DNA of 64,000 nucleotides from Paenibacillus sp. XY044 (GTDB taxonomy: Bacteria; Bacillota; Bacilli; Paenibacillales; Paenibacillaceae). The first letter of the stretch is position 1; the number at the start of each line of letters is the position of its first letter. Location: the NCBI RefSeq assembly GCF_002257645.1, contig NZ_NQMO01000007.1, positions 1 through 64,000 on the forward strand. Direction: 5' to 3'. The notes under the pieces are model-generated. The model did not search any database. It was not told where the DNA came from and worked only from the letters and a program-made list of their open reading frames with translations. Shown here one piece after another: positions 45,495 to 53,297 of the stretch. A program made the translations under genes and the position numbers.

Positions 45495-47254
45495 TGACTG
45501 CAAACAACAAACAACCCGGTACCTGGAGCAAGCTTCTCCGCTATTGCCATAAATATATACCCGCTGTACTCATTGCCGTGCTCGGCGCCGCTATCGGGAC
45601 CGTACTGACTTTACTCGGTCCGGATAAGCTATCGGAGATGACGGACTTAATTACCCAGGGCTTCGCTAGCAGTATCGATATGGATGCCGTGACATCAATC
45701 GGATTTTTTCTAATCATCATCTACGGCATCAGCGCAGTACTGTCTCTGCTACAAGGCCTCATCATGTCGTCAGTAACGCAAAAGGTCTCCAAACGTTTAA
45801 GAGGCGATCTATCCCACAAAATGAACAGACTGCCGCTCTCTTACTACAATAACTCGACGACCGGGGACATTCTCTCCCGGGTGACCAATGATGTGGATAC
45901 AATCGGTCAAGCCCTGAACCAAAGCGTCGGCACGCTGGTAACTGCCCTCGCGATGTTCATCGGGTCCATTATCATGATGTTTAAAACGAATTGGATCATG
46001 ACCGTTACTGCGATTGTCACTACGATCATCGGCTTTGGGCTGATGTCGATCATTATGAAGAAGTCCCAGAAGTATTTTCAGAGTCAACAAGAGTATTTGG
46101 GTAAAATCAACGGCCATGTAGAGGAAGTCTATACCGGACATACGGTTGTAAAAGCCTACAATGCCGAAGCGCAGATGCGCGGCGCATTTGAAGACTTGAA
46201 TCGTAATCTGAAAAACAGTGTGTTCAAGGCCCAGTTCCTTTCCGGCCTGATGATGCCGATTATGATGTTTATCGGGAATTTGGGCTTCGTGGCCGTCTGT
46301 GTAGTAGGCGCAGTACTTGCAACAAATGGAGACATTTCCTTTGGCGTCATCGTGGCCTTTATGATGTACGTTCGTTTCTTTACCCAGCCTCTCTCACAAA
46401 TTGCCCAAGCTGCGCAAAGCCTGCAATCGGCCTCGGCGGCCGGCAAGCGCGTCTTTGAATTTCTCGAAGCCGAGGAAATGGACGATGAGAGTGGAAAGAC
46501 GGTACAGCTGAAAGCCGCAACAGGCAAAGTTAAGTTCGATCACGTGCAATTTGCTTATGAAGGTACGGACCGTCCGGTCATCAAGGACTTCTCCACCGAG
46601 GTTCAGCCCGGGAAAAAAATCGCCATCGTTGGTCCTACAGGTGCTGGCAAAACCACACTGGTCAATCTGCTCATCCGCTTCAATGAACTGACAGACGGAG
46701 AAATTTACATCGATGACATTCCGATCAGCGGTCTGACCCGGGAGAACATTCATGATCAGTTCTGTATGGTGCTGCAGGATACCTGGCTGTTTGAAGGAAC
46801 GATCCGAGAGAACCTGGTGTATAACCAAACTGGCATCACTGATCAAGAGATTCAGGAGGCCTGCAAATCAGTGGGTCTGCACCACTTCATCCAGACTTTG
46901 AGCGCCGGCTACGATACTGTACTGAACGACAAGGTTAATCTGTCCGCCGGCCAAAAGCAGCAGTTGACCATTGCCCGCGCGATGCTCAAGAATGCGCCGA
47001 TGCTCATTCTCGACGAAGCGACCAGCTCGGTTGATACCCGGACGGAACTGCTAATTCAGCAAGCGATGGACCGACTGATGGAGGGCCGAACCTCGTTCGT
47101 CATCGCCCATAGGCTCTCGACCATCAGGAATGCCGACATCATTCTTGTACTGAAAGATGGCGACATCCTTGAGAGCGGTAGCCACAGTGAACTACTGTCC
47201 AAGAACGGCTTTTATGCTGAGTTATATAACAGCCAATTCGAGCAGGTTTCATAA
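45494..47254 (+). CDS. ABC exporter half-transporter with canonical ATPase site
   Basis: A 586-residue partner of the preceding protein. Six membrane helices precede Walker A GPTGAGKTT near 379, signature VNLSAGQKQQLT near 482 and Walker B MLILDEATSSVDTRT with the catalytic Glu, and the switch His is present (VIAHRLST). The signature has Ala for the first Gly (LSAGQ), the usual mark of the second half of asymmetric exporters. Translation is coupled to the first gene by TAATG. The substrate is unknown; lantibiotic-like peptides or drugs are likely. Confidence 0.93.
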   Translation: MTANNKQPGTWSKLLRYCHKYIPAVLIAVLGAAIGTVLTLLGPDKLSEMTDLITQGFASSIDMDAVTSIGFFLIIIYGISAVLSLLQGLIMSSVTQKVSKRLRGDLSHKMNRLPLSYYNNSTTGDILSRVTNDVDTIGQALNQSVGTLVTALAMFIGSIIMMFKTNWIMTVTAIVTTIIGFGLMSIIMKKSQKYFQSQQEYLGKINGHVEEVYTGHTVVKAYNAEAQMRGAFEDLNRNLKNSVFKAQFLSGLMMPIMMFIGNLGFVAVCVVGAVLATNGDISFGVIVAFMMYVRFFTQPLSQIAQAAQSLQSASAAGKRVFEFLEAEEMDDESGKTVQLKAATGKVKFDHVQFAYEGTDRPVIKDFSTEVQPGKKIAIVGPTGAGKTTLVNLLIRFNELTDGEIYIDDIPISGLTRENIHDQFCMVLQDTWLFEGTIRENLVYNQTGITDQEIQEACKSVGLHHFIQTLSAGYDTVLNDKVNLSAGQKQQLTIARAMLKNAPMLILDEATSSVDTRTELLIQQAMDRLMEGRTSFVIAHRLSTIRNADIILVLKDGDILESGSHSELLSKNGFYAELYNSQFEQVS

Positions 47255-47404
47255 TGCACTGGATGCAATTTCTGAATATCACAAAACAAGCGATATCTCA
47301 TAAACAGCTATAAGAGTCCAAAGTTGTCGTTTCCACAAACTAAAAGCTTCCGCTACTAGGTAGCGCCATTGTAATATATCACCGTCTTAACTAACAGCTA
47401 CGAA

Positions 47405-47450
47405 ATAAAAGGAGCCAGTGTCACTTTATAAGCACTCTGGCTCCTTTTAT
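47405..47450 (+). terminator. Terminator of the exporter operon
   Basis: ATAAAAGGAGCCAG pairs with CTGGCTCCTTTTAT, extended by GTG/CAC inside. It lies 150 bases after the exporter stop. Confidence 0.85.
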
Positions 47451-47528
47451 ACCTCTACATATAACTCATTAATTCAATCTAATTACCAGTCCATTTTAGT
47501 AAGCTTCAAATAGTGGAGATCATATTTT

Positions 47529-47907
47529 AACTGAAGAGGATATCCTTTCCGGCCGCCGGTTTCATGATGTCATTGCGCAGACCAACTATGAAATCGACAT
47601 TCACAATCCGGATGGAAAAAGTGGTACCGATGAACGGAAAATCTCTGGTTACGATATCCCTTATCGGTATATGACGCCTAGAGGACTTGAAGGCCTGCTC
47701 GTTGCCGGTCGGGCCATTTCAGCAACTCATGTGGCGATGTTATCGATGAGAGTTCAGGCGACTTGTTACGCTTTGGGACAAGCAGCCGGCATTGCTGCCT
47801 CCCTCGCAGTGGAGCATGATTTGGGGATCAGACAGATAGACAAGGATGAACTGCATCATGAGTTGGAGTGTCAGGACGTGCGCTTCCACAAAGAAATTAT
47901 ATCCTGA
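47529..47907 (+). pseudogene. FAD-dependent oxidoreductase C-terminal fragment
   Basis: An open frame without a start reads LTEEDILSGRRFHDVIAQTN, then ISGYDIPYRYMTPRGLEGLL, VAGRAISATHVAMLSMRVQA and LGQAAGIAASLAVEHD. The GLLVAGRAIS and GQAAGIAA motifs are the C-terminal FAD-binding part of the FAD_oxidored family, often involved in polysaccharide or sugar oxidation. The N-terminal GxGxxG half is missing. It ends with an intact stop. Confidence 0.8.
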
Positions 47908-48160
47908 CTTGCAATTTACTTATCGCCAGATTTCAGACAATTTACCGGCTCCAACACCTGTTCCAATGAAAATAGGAAAATTCGCTTGGCGGACACGTCA
48001 CCTTACTTTCAAGTGACGGTATATATATTCGAATCAGTCTGATCCCAGGCATTTCAAGCAAACCAACATTCTGTCATTGAACGCCTCTACACCAACCCCA
48101 CTCAGCTTTCCACCACGTCAAATCGCTTACGGCTGATTGGGAGCCATCGGAAACAAATGC

Positions 48161-48700
48161 TTATTTTCTGTAGCTTCTGTAATATAAGTAACTATCATTT
48201 TCCATATAAAATTGGTTATCCCCTACAGGCGTTCGTCTTTCAAGCAATTTAAATCCACATTTTTCAGCCAATTTGTTCGAGGGAACATTGGCACAATTAA
48301 TTGTCAGGATTAAATACTTAACATCAGATACCTCAAAGCACCATTCTGCCAAGGCACTTATCGCTTCTCTGGTATATCCGTTCCTTTGATGTTTTTCCGA
48401 CATGAAATATCCCAGTTCGATTTCATTTAGCTTCTCTTTAAGCCCCACCCCTATGCTCCCAATCATCTCATCGGTGTTTGGCAAGGCAATCGCGTAGGAA
48501 CGGCCAATGGAAATATCCGTATTATCCGATTGCCTTTGATACTGATCAATCAATCCATAATAATCCTTCGGATGTGTGCGTCCGTCAGCCCAATCTGGCA
48601 TATAACGGTATACAGCCGATTCCCTGGCAATTGAATAAAATCTATTAGCATCTTTTTTTTCCAAGGTTCTTATAACAACATTTTGAGTTTCTATGCGCAT
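48161..48700 (-). CDS. GNAT family N-acetyltransferase (RimJ/RimL type)
   Basis: A 179-residue acetyltransferase. IETQNVVIRTLEKKDANRFY is the RimL-type start, ELGYFMSEKHQRNGYTREAI the acetyl-CoA motif A, and LTINCANVPSNKLAEKCGFK the later part. GGAGGAG precedes the ATG at 48700; the frame continues 27 codons upstream but without a ribosome site. It may acetylate a protein N-terminus or a small amine. It stands in a region bounded on the right by a CCCGTTAG element (48961). Confidence 0.88.
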   Translation of the reverse strand: MRIETQNVVIRTLEKKDANRFYSIARESAVYRYMPDWADGRTHPKDYYGLIDQYQRQSDNTDISIGRSYAIALPNTDEMIGSIGVGLKEKLNEIELGYFMSEKHQRNGYTREAISALAEWCFEVSDVKYLILTINCANVPSNKLAEKCGFKLLERRTPVGDNQFYMENDSYLYYRSYRK

Positions 48701-48780
48701 GGCAGATACTCCTCCTAATACAAATTTTGTTCGCTGCTTTATAACATTCACACACTTGACAGGGGGGCACTTTACATTCA

Positions 48781-48935
48781 CTAACGGCTCTCGGCTTCAA
48801 TTCCCTTCGCCAATTCTTGTTTCAATTCTGCTGGACTCATGTGAAGTAAAGAAAAGAGCTTTTCATCGTTTAAAAAGTCATCCGCAGTATAGTTAGGCTT
48901 GTGCTTCAAACAGTTTATCACACACTTTTTTGGAA
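48781..48935 (-). pseudogene. Unidentified small protein fragment
   Basis: The minus strand reads KVCDKLFEAQ, then after a frame change NYTADDFLNDEKLFSLLHMS and PAELKQELAKGIEAESR-stop. It is helical and charged. No family recognised. It lies just upstream of the GNAT gene and inside the unit closed by the boundary element at 48961. Confidence 0.4.
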
Positions 48936-48949
48936 AGTACGTTTATAAC

Positions 48950-48970
48950 TAAACTATACTACCCGTTAGT
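48950..48970 (+). repeat. CCCGTTAG boundary element, half copy
   Basis: AAACTATACTACCCGTTAGTTT is the left-half type (right end of a minus-strand unit). No hairpin or second core follows; repeat copy 6 lies 110 bases on. Confidence 0.55.
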
Positions 48971-49082
48971 TTAACGCCTGCAGCCAAGATAGTTGTGTAA
49001 CTTCGTCTACGTGGACATCAGCTTTGCTTAGAACTATCCTCCATTTCCTTCACGAAAAAACCCATTGCCTTATTTTTCTGGT

Positions 49083-49204
49083 AACCGAACAACGTTTCAT
49101 TATCCAGGCAAGCATATCTGTGGTTGATAATCCTTATCAATCACGGTTAACCATATATGTTCATGTCTTTTTCGGCTAACGATATATGTTCTTGTCGTCT
49201 TACA
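49083..49204 (+). repeat. TGTTCTTGTC modular repeat, copy 6 (hairpin module deleted)
   Basis: The full left arm (ACCGAACAACGTTTCATTAT, CCAGGCAAGCA), the TTGATAA/TTATCAA hairpin, CATATATGTTCATGTC and AACGATATATGTTCTTGTC run directly into GTCTTACA. It ends exactly as expected if the module between the two TGTTCTTGTCGTC repeats were excised. Confidence 0.85.
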
Positions 49205-49427
49205 ACATGCCACATGCCGATCCGGCAGCTGAACGGAATCACCTGATCTCCGTGACGGAGAACCGGAGGATCCCCGTCACGCCCCTCTTCTTTACTTTCC
49301 AAATTTCCCTTCATCAAACTTGGCCGCTCCCAATCCCATTACATCGGAGCTGCACTTCAAAGGGGTTCACGCTTTCCATGGTCTTAGCACTCATGAACAC
49401 AAGGCTCAACTCCCTCTTGCTGGTTAC
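49205..49427. other. Short gene-free stretch between repeats
   Basis: It carries a CTCCGTGACGGAG hairpin and a plus-strand frame without a ribosome site. Neither strand gives a recognisable protein. Confidence 0.3.
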
Positions 49428-49489
49428 TAAACTGCCCGTTAACGTGAAGAAGCTGCCGATCAGCACCGGCAGCTTCTTTCTGGTCGTTT
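49428..49489 (+). repeat. CCCGTTAA boundary element with a different hairpin
   Basis: AAACTGCCCGTTAACGTGAAG, then AAGCTGCCG/CGGCAGCTT hairpin (49449-49475), CTTTCTGGTCGTTTATT. The order matches the full elements (core, GAAG, hairpin, CTTCTT, TTTATT), but the stem sequence differs. Its right end is joined to a truncated IS21 transposase gene instead of a second core. Confidence 0.7.
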
Positions 49490-49830
49490 ATTTATTGGAA
49501 AAGGGCCGCTGGCGAAGCTCGCCATCCGTTAGCTCTTTTTCTAACGGCCAAGGGATCCGAAGCTCACCTGCACGCTTAATGATTTTGGAGACGGTGTTGC
49601 GCGAGCAGGAGAAGCTGAGGGCAATGTTTCGTTGGCTAATTCCTTGGCTATGAAGCCGCAGAATTTCACGATAATTGGTCAAAGTGACCTCCTTAAGAAT
49701 GATTTGCGCTATCTTTCAACAATGCATAAAGATCATTCTAACAGGAGGCTCCACCCTTCCGGAAGGGTGGCTCAAAAACGCCGGAGACACGGCTCTCACT
49801 CACCGGAACGATGGCTCAATTTACTCCGGA
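49488..49830 (-). mobile_element. istA: IS21 family remnant: istA 5' end and left terminus
   Basis: From a TTG at 49682 (behind AAGGAGG) the minus strand encodes MTNYREILRLHSQGISQRNI, LSFSCSRNTVSKIIKRAGEL and LTDGELRQR, the helix-turn-helix start of an IS21-type transposase IstA. After about 60 codons it runs into the boundary element at 49489 and stops. Upstream (49747-49829) four 22-base-spaced repeats form the element's terminal binding sites. IstA activity and IstB are lost, so the element is dead. Confidence 0.8.
49747..49829. repeat. Four 22-bp-period GGCTC...CCGG repeats (IS21 end)
   Basis: GGCTC followed after 7-8 bases by CCGG occurs at 49747, 49769, 49791 and 49813, an exact 22-base step. 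IS21 family elements carry such multiple terminal repeats as transposase binding sites. Confidence 0.75.
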
Positions 49831-49860
49831 GTATTCACATTACTTGATTAAAACACAGAA

Positions 49861-49908
49861 GACCCACAAAAGGGTCACTTTTTTTCAAAGTGTCCTTCTT
49901 GTGGGTCA
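49861..49908 (+). terminator. Long imperfect hairpin with T run
   Basis: GACCCACAAAAGG pairs with CTTCTTGTGGGTC, and inside GTCACTTT pairs with AAAGTGTC around a T7 loop. It may be a terminator for the DUF899 gene, read on the other strand, or part of the IS end. Confidence 0.5.
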
Positions 49909-50020
49909 CAATTCAAAACAACCATCTAGAGGCTTTCATCACACTATGTCCTATTTTTACAGTTATCCCGGAGGAACCCCTGGGTTACGGCTTATTTTGG
50001 CAACAGTGTAGGGCGGTGGC

Positions 50021-50755
50021 CTAGGTACCGAGATCGTCGGAGCGTCCGGCTGCCAGGCGGGACCACTGGGCGGTGGGCCGTCCGTCGGTGCGCCAGGCAT
50101 GCTCGCTGGTGCGGTACCCGTCGCATTTCGGCCAGCCAATAGGCGAGTCCTCCCAGGTCTCCTGTCGGCCGTATACGGTCAAGTCCAGCAACCCGTGGCT
50201 GGGGGACATCACCTCGACGCCGCGGCCGGTGGTCCCGTAGGTCTCGAACACACGGTCACCGTGCCGTAGGTAGCACACCAGTAGGAAGGAGGACCCACCG
50301 CGCAGGGCGTCGAGAGAGTCTTGCGCTGAGTACCACGGGACGTCCCACCCCATGAAGTCACGGTAACGGACGCTCTTCTCATACGGGCCCTGACAGAATG
50401 TGGCGTACGTGACGTCACGAGCGTGCAGGTAGGCCAACTCGCGGACCTGGCTGTTGAATAACGTGCAGCCCTCGCACTGGGCCGCGGCGGGCTGGCCGGT
50501 GTGCCACATGTGAAAGTAAGCGACCAGCTGGTGGCGGCCTTCGAACGTCTCCAGCAGCGTGATCGGCCCGTCCGGGCCGATCAGCGGAATGGTGGCGTCC
50601 ACCTCAACCATTGGCAGCCGCCGTCGCGCGGCCGCGATTGCGTCACCTTCGTGAGTGTGCGCCTTCTCCCGGACCCGCAACTCATCCAGTTCGGCCTGCC
50701 AGGTGGCCCGGTCGACCATAGTAGGCAGCGCAGAAGTGTTGTAATTTCGATTCAC
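50021..50755 (-). CDS. DUF899 thioredoxin-like protein, high GC
   Basis: A 244-residue DUF899 protein: VDATIPLIGPDGPITLLETF, LVAYFHMWHTGQPAAAQCEG followed by CTLF, ATFCQGPYEKSVRYRDFMGW. This family has a thioredoxin-like fold, and the CEGC pair stands at the redox site. The gene is far richer in GC (roughly 62-65 percent by eye) than both flanks and uses codons like those of actinobacteria, where DUF899 is common. It starts at GTG behind GAGGAG. It lies next to an IS21 remnant. Recent transfer is likely. Confidence 0.88.
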   Translation of the reverse strand: MNRNYNTSALPTMVDRATWQAELDELRVREKAHTHEGDAIAAARRRLPMVEVDATIPLIGPDGPITLLETFEGRHQLVAYFHMWHTGQPAAAQCEGCTLFNSQVRELAYLHARDVTYATFCQGPYEKSVRYRDFMGWDVPWYSAQDSLDALRGGSSFLLVCYLRHGDRVFETYGTTGRGVEVMSPSHGLLDLTVYGRQETWEDSPIGWPKCDGYRTSEHAWRTDGRPTAQWSRLAAGRSDDLGT

Positions 50756-51095
50756 GTAATTATCTCCTCTCGCTATTGTTTACTTACACATCCATATTTT
50801 ATCAAACATGAATACTAAGTGCTTCTTATCGATTGCTCAATTCTTTATTCATACAATTCCGAAAGGCTTCGACGTTATGGCATAAATGTCATAGATTATA
50901 TGTTTGTTTTTCAGAAATCAAAATTATAAGTTCGCTCTTTCGTTCTCTCTTCGTCATAGAGAAAACGGAAACCGATCGCTGGGCCGGCTGCCGTTCGTAT
51001 GAGCTTATTACATAGATTGTTCCACATTTGCATACTTGCCAAATTTACGAGATGCACACTTCACATTCTCCCTCTTTTTCTTCGTTAAAATAAAA
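50756..51095. other. Gene-free stretch
   Basis: No gene is seen on either strand. It returns to AT-rich sequence immediately after the DUF899 start. Confidence 0.4.
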
Positions 51096-51121
51096 AGCCT
51101 TCGTTATAAAAAACGAAGGCA
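51096..51121 (-). terminator. Terminator downstream of the broken GNAT gene
   Basis: GCCTTCGTT pairs with AACGAAGGC over a 6-base loop; on the minus strand it is followed by TTTTTATTTT. Confidence 0.8.
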
Positions 51122-51214
51122 TCTCACTTGTAAAGATATTTTTGAACTCTATTTATCCTTTGCAGACACAAGATCAGAAAATAGAGCTCTTATCAAATCG
51201 ATATGTGCTTTGTC

Positions 51215-51706
51215 TTAAGTAAGAATGCCAACTTCCTGCAGTAGATACAATGCCTTGAGTTCCATTCTTACAGAAAAGGTATACCCCATAGACTCTAACA
51301 ACAACATAGCTTCCTTATCCTGTCCATTAACCATCGTATAAATTTCGTTTCGACCATTCTTAATATGATACTCAAAACCCTTTGTTATGAGAAACTTGCC
51401 CAGTCCTTTATTACGCCATCGAGGAATTACGAATAATCTTTCAAATGCGCCAGTTTGCCAACACATAACGCTGCCAACAAGTTCTTCACCACAAATGCAG
51501 AAATGGTATGTAACTCTGGACCACCCCTCATCCATTCCAACATATGTACACTTCTATATACAACACCTTGATAAAATTGATTTTCTAATTCGATATATAT
51601 GATTCTTTTCTTTTTGGATTCCATAGGGTGAAATTTGACATTAACTCCAACTGGCGCTAGGACTTCAGGTATGGTTTTTTCTATTGAACGTTTTGCTATA
51701 ACTTTG
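51215..51706 (-). pseudogene. GNAT acetyltransferase, frameshifted and 5'-truncated
   Basis: Pieces read IEKTIPEVLAPVGVNVKFHP and IIYIELENQFYQGVVYRSVH in one frame, then after a frameshift near 51530 ICGEELVGSVMCWQTGAFER and FVIPRWRNKGLGKFLITKGF in another. The second part holds the acetyl-CoA motif RWRNKGLGKFLI. The 5' end stops at 51706, precisely where half of a CCCGTTAG boundary element begins in the middle of its hairpin. Both defects make it inactive. Confidence 0.8.
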
Positions 51707-51709
51707 GCC

Positions 51710-51750
51710 AGCTGGCTTCTTGTCTTTATTGAGCTATCTTATCCCGTTAG
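51710..51750 (+). repeat. Half CCCGTTAG boundary element fused to the GNAT relic
   Basis: GCTGGCTTCTTGTCTTTATT then GAGCTATCTTATCCCGTTAG is the right half of the full element, starting inside the descending arm of the hairpin. The ascending arm and left core are replaced by the GNAT relic. A minus-strand gene (LysE) follows to the right, as the family rule predicts. Confidence 0.8.
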
Positions 51751-51782
51751 AATTCTTGTAGAATGAATAATTTGGACTTTGT

Positions 51783-51935
51783 ACAAAAAAAGAGCGCCTC
51801 GATACGATGGGGTTACGCAAGAGGTCATAGCCTCAAAAAGCCCATCTAAAAGGTCGCTCTACTATGAAGTTTAAGGCACAAAATATGCAAAATCAACTCA
51901 TTGAAAACATTACCGCTAATCATCTTGTTAATTAA
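51783..51935 (+). mobile_element. IS110 family 5' remnant
   Basis: A short frame opens at 51864 with MKFKAQNMQNQLIENITANH LVN-stop, which matches the first residues of IS110-type transposases (normally continuing VVGVDIA). About 80 bases before it hold AAGAGCGCC and GGTCGCTCT as inverted arms and other pairings; in IS110 elements this leader encodes the bridge RNA. The transposase catalytic domain and right end are missing. The end overlaps the LysE stop codon. Confidence 0.6.
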
Positions 51936-52564
51936 TTTCTTTTCAAAAATAATAATCGTAGTCCTAACCCGATAAGAACGGCACCTGTTATTCGTTCTAC
52001 CCAATGAGATATGGACATGAATGGTTTTCTAATAAAATCTTGGGATATGAGCAATGAAACTAAAGTAAACCATGTAAACTCTAAGCTCACCATTGTAAGT
52101 CCATATAAAGCTTGGATTAACTGAGGTGTATTAGGTTGAATAATTTGAGTGAACAAGGCTAAAAAAAATAAAGCCACCTTGGGATTCAATAAGTTGGTTA
52201 AAAAGCCATTGCGGAATGCTGTCAATGGAGTCATGACGTGTCTACTGTTTTCCAGAACCTGTTGCTCCGAATATGGTTTTGCCCTCAAAGATTTATACCC
52301 TATGTACAACAAAAAAATAGCTCCGAGCCATTTTAAGGTATTAAACAACAAAATAGATTGTGTAATAAGAACACCTATGCCGATTAAGCAATAAGTCGCA
52401 TGAATTAAGTTACCTGTGGCCAACCCAACTGCTGTATAAATTCCCGCTTTTCTTGAAAAAAACAAACTATTGCGGATTGTAATAGCGAGATTGGGGCCTG
52501 GAGTCATAACCGCTAATAGACCTATTACAACGATTGTAAGCCAATCCATAAAGTAACCCACCAT
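51932..52564 (-). CDS. LysE family amino-acid exporter
   Basis: A 210-residue membrane protein with six hydrophobic helices and the LysE/RhtB hallmark AVMTPGPNLAITIRNSLFFS near the N-terminus, then GLATGNLIHATYCLIGIGVL and LYIGYKSLRA. It exports amino acids or homoserine-lactone-like solutes; the substrate cannot be read. GGAGGTGG lies directly before the ATG; later in-frame GTG and ATG codons are alternatives. A boundary half-element (51741) and an IS110 remnant lie between it and the broken GNAT gene. Confidence 0.88.
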   Translation of the reverse strand: MVGYFMDWLTIVVIGLLAVMTPGPNLAITIRNSLFFSRKAGIYTAVGLATGNLIHATYCLIGIGVLITQSILLFNTLKWLGAIFLLYIGYKSLRAKPYSEQQVLENSRHVMTPLTAFRNGFLTNLLNPKVALFFLALFTQIIQPNTPQLIQALYGLTMVSLEFTWFTLVSLLISQDFIRKPFMSISHWVERITGAVLIGLGLRLLFLKRN

Positions 52565-52597
52565 CCACCTCCAATATTAACTACAATAAGTCCTGAT

Positions 52598-52690
52598 CCC
52601 CGAGACTTGTCTCGACGACATGGTCGTTGTTGACCGTCCAGATGAAAATGAGCCAATTAGCAGCGATCAGCTGTCCGCTATTCATAATCA
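52598..52690 (-). pseudogene. RarD-type EamA permease fragment
   Basis: About 30 codons read MNSGQLIAANWLIFIWTVNN and DHVVETSLG, the characteristic middle motif of RarD permeases. Nothing on either side continues it. The remaining bases up to 52874 hold no recognisable gene. Confidence 0.6.
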
Positions 52691-52874
52691 ATTTCCCTCT
52701 TCTCACTCCGATGTCTTATGGGATTATACGCCTCGATCATCGTTCAAGTAGTATGCCCATCTCATTCATCTCCTCACTTGCCATACTTTAATAATTTATA
52801 ATAATACCAATTATTAATAATTTCTTCACCGAACAAAAATTGCAATAAGATTGGCTCTTGCGGATGTCTCCAAC

Positions 52875-53078
52875 TTATCGATTAAATTGTTCGTTAAATT
52901 CCTCATCGCTTTTCGTTAAGTATAGAATACCTTCTATAATACCTATGATGCCTGGAATAGATGTCCAGCAGAACAACAGGTATAGAATGCCCCACCCTAT
53001 TTGTCCTAAATAAAACTTGTGAACCCCAAAACTTCCAAGTACGATTCCAAATACACCAGCTGCTAACCTACTTTTCAT
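52875..53078 (-). CDS. TM2 domain membrane protein
   Basis: A 67-residue protein: KSRLAAGVFGIVLGSFGVHK then FYLGQIGWGILYLLFCWTSI and IGIIEGILYLTKSDEEF. This is the TM2 domain, two membrane helices joined by a short turn, with the GxxGxHxFYLG motif. GAAGGAGAAATG stands before the ATG at 53078; the frame is open upstream, but the extra part does not belong to the family. Function unknown. Confidence 0.88.
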   Translation of the reverse strand: MKSRLAAGVFGIVLGSFGVHKFYLGQIGWGILYLLFCWTSIPGIIGIIEGILYLTKSDEEFNEQFNR

Positions 53079-53297
53079 CTCAGCATTTCTCCTTCGTTGA
53101 ATTAAAGCGACATAAATCATGATTCGAAAATCATAACTCAGAACTAACAATAAAACCAAACCACAACAAGAATAAATCCAGTATATTCCAAAATTCCAAT
53201 TGCAAGGGTTCAAATCCCCCATTTTAAGCTTGAATTAATCCATATGCCAAAATCATTGTAATAGTTCCAAGATAGTGATAGTTAGATACCCAATCTA

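Noticed and set aside
48781..48790. CTAACGGC next to the GNAT start as a boundary core
   Set aside because: It is the stop region of a small minus-strand frame, in the wrong orientation for the units on that side, and differs in the last base.
49186..49653. Plus-strand open frame of 155 codons
   Set aside because: It crosses a repeat, a boundary element and the antisense of istA, has no ribosome site and no recognisable family.
53200..53220. GGGTTCAAATCCCCC as the T-arm of a tRNA
   Set aside because: No acceptor, D or anticodon arms can be folded around it, and the T-stem has mismatches.
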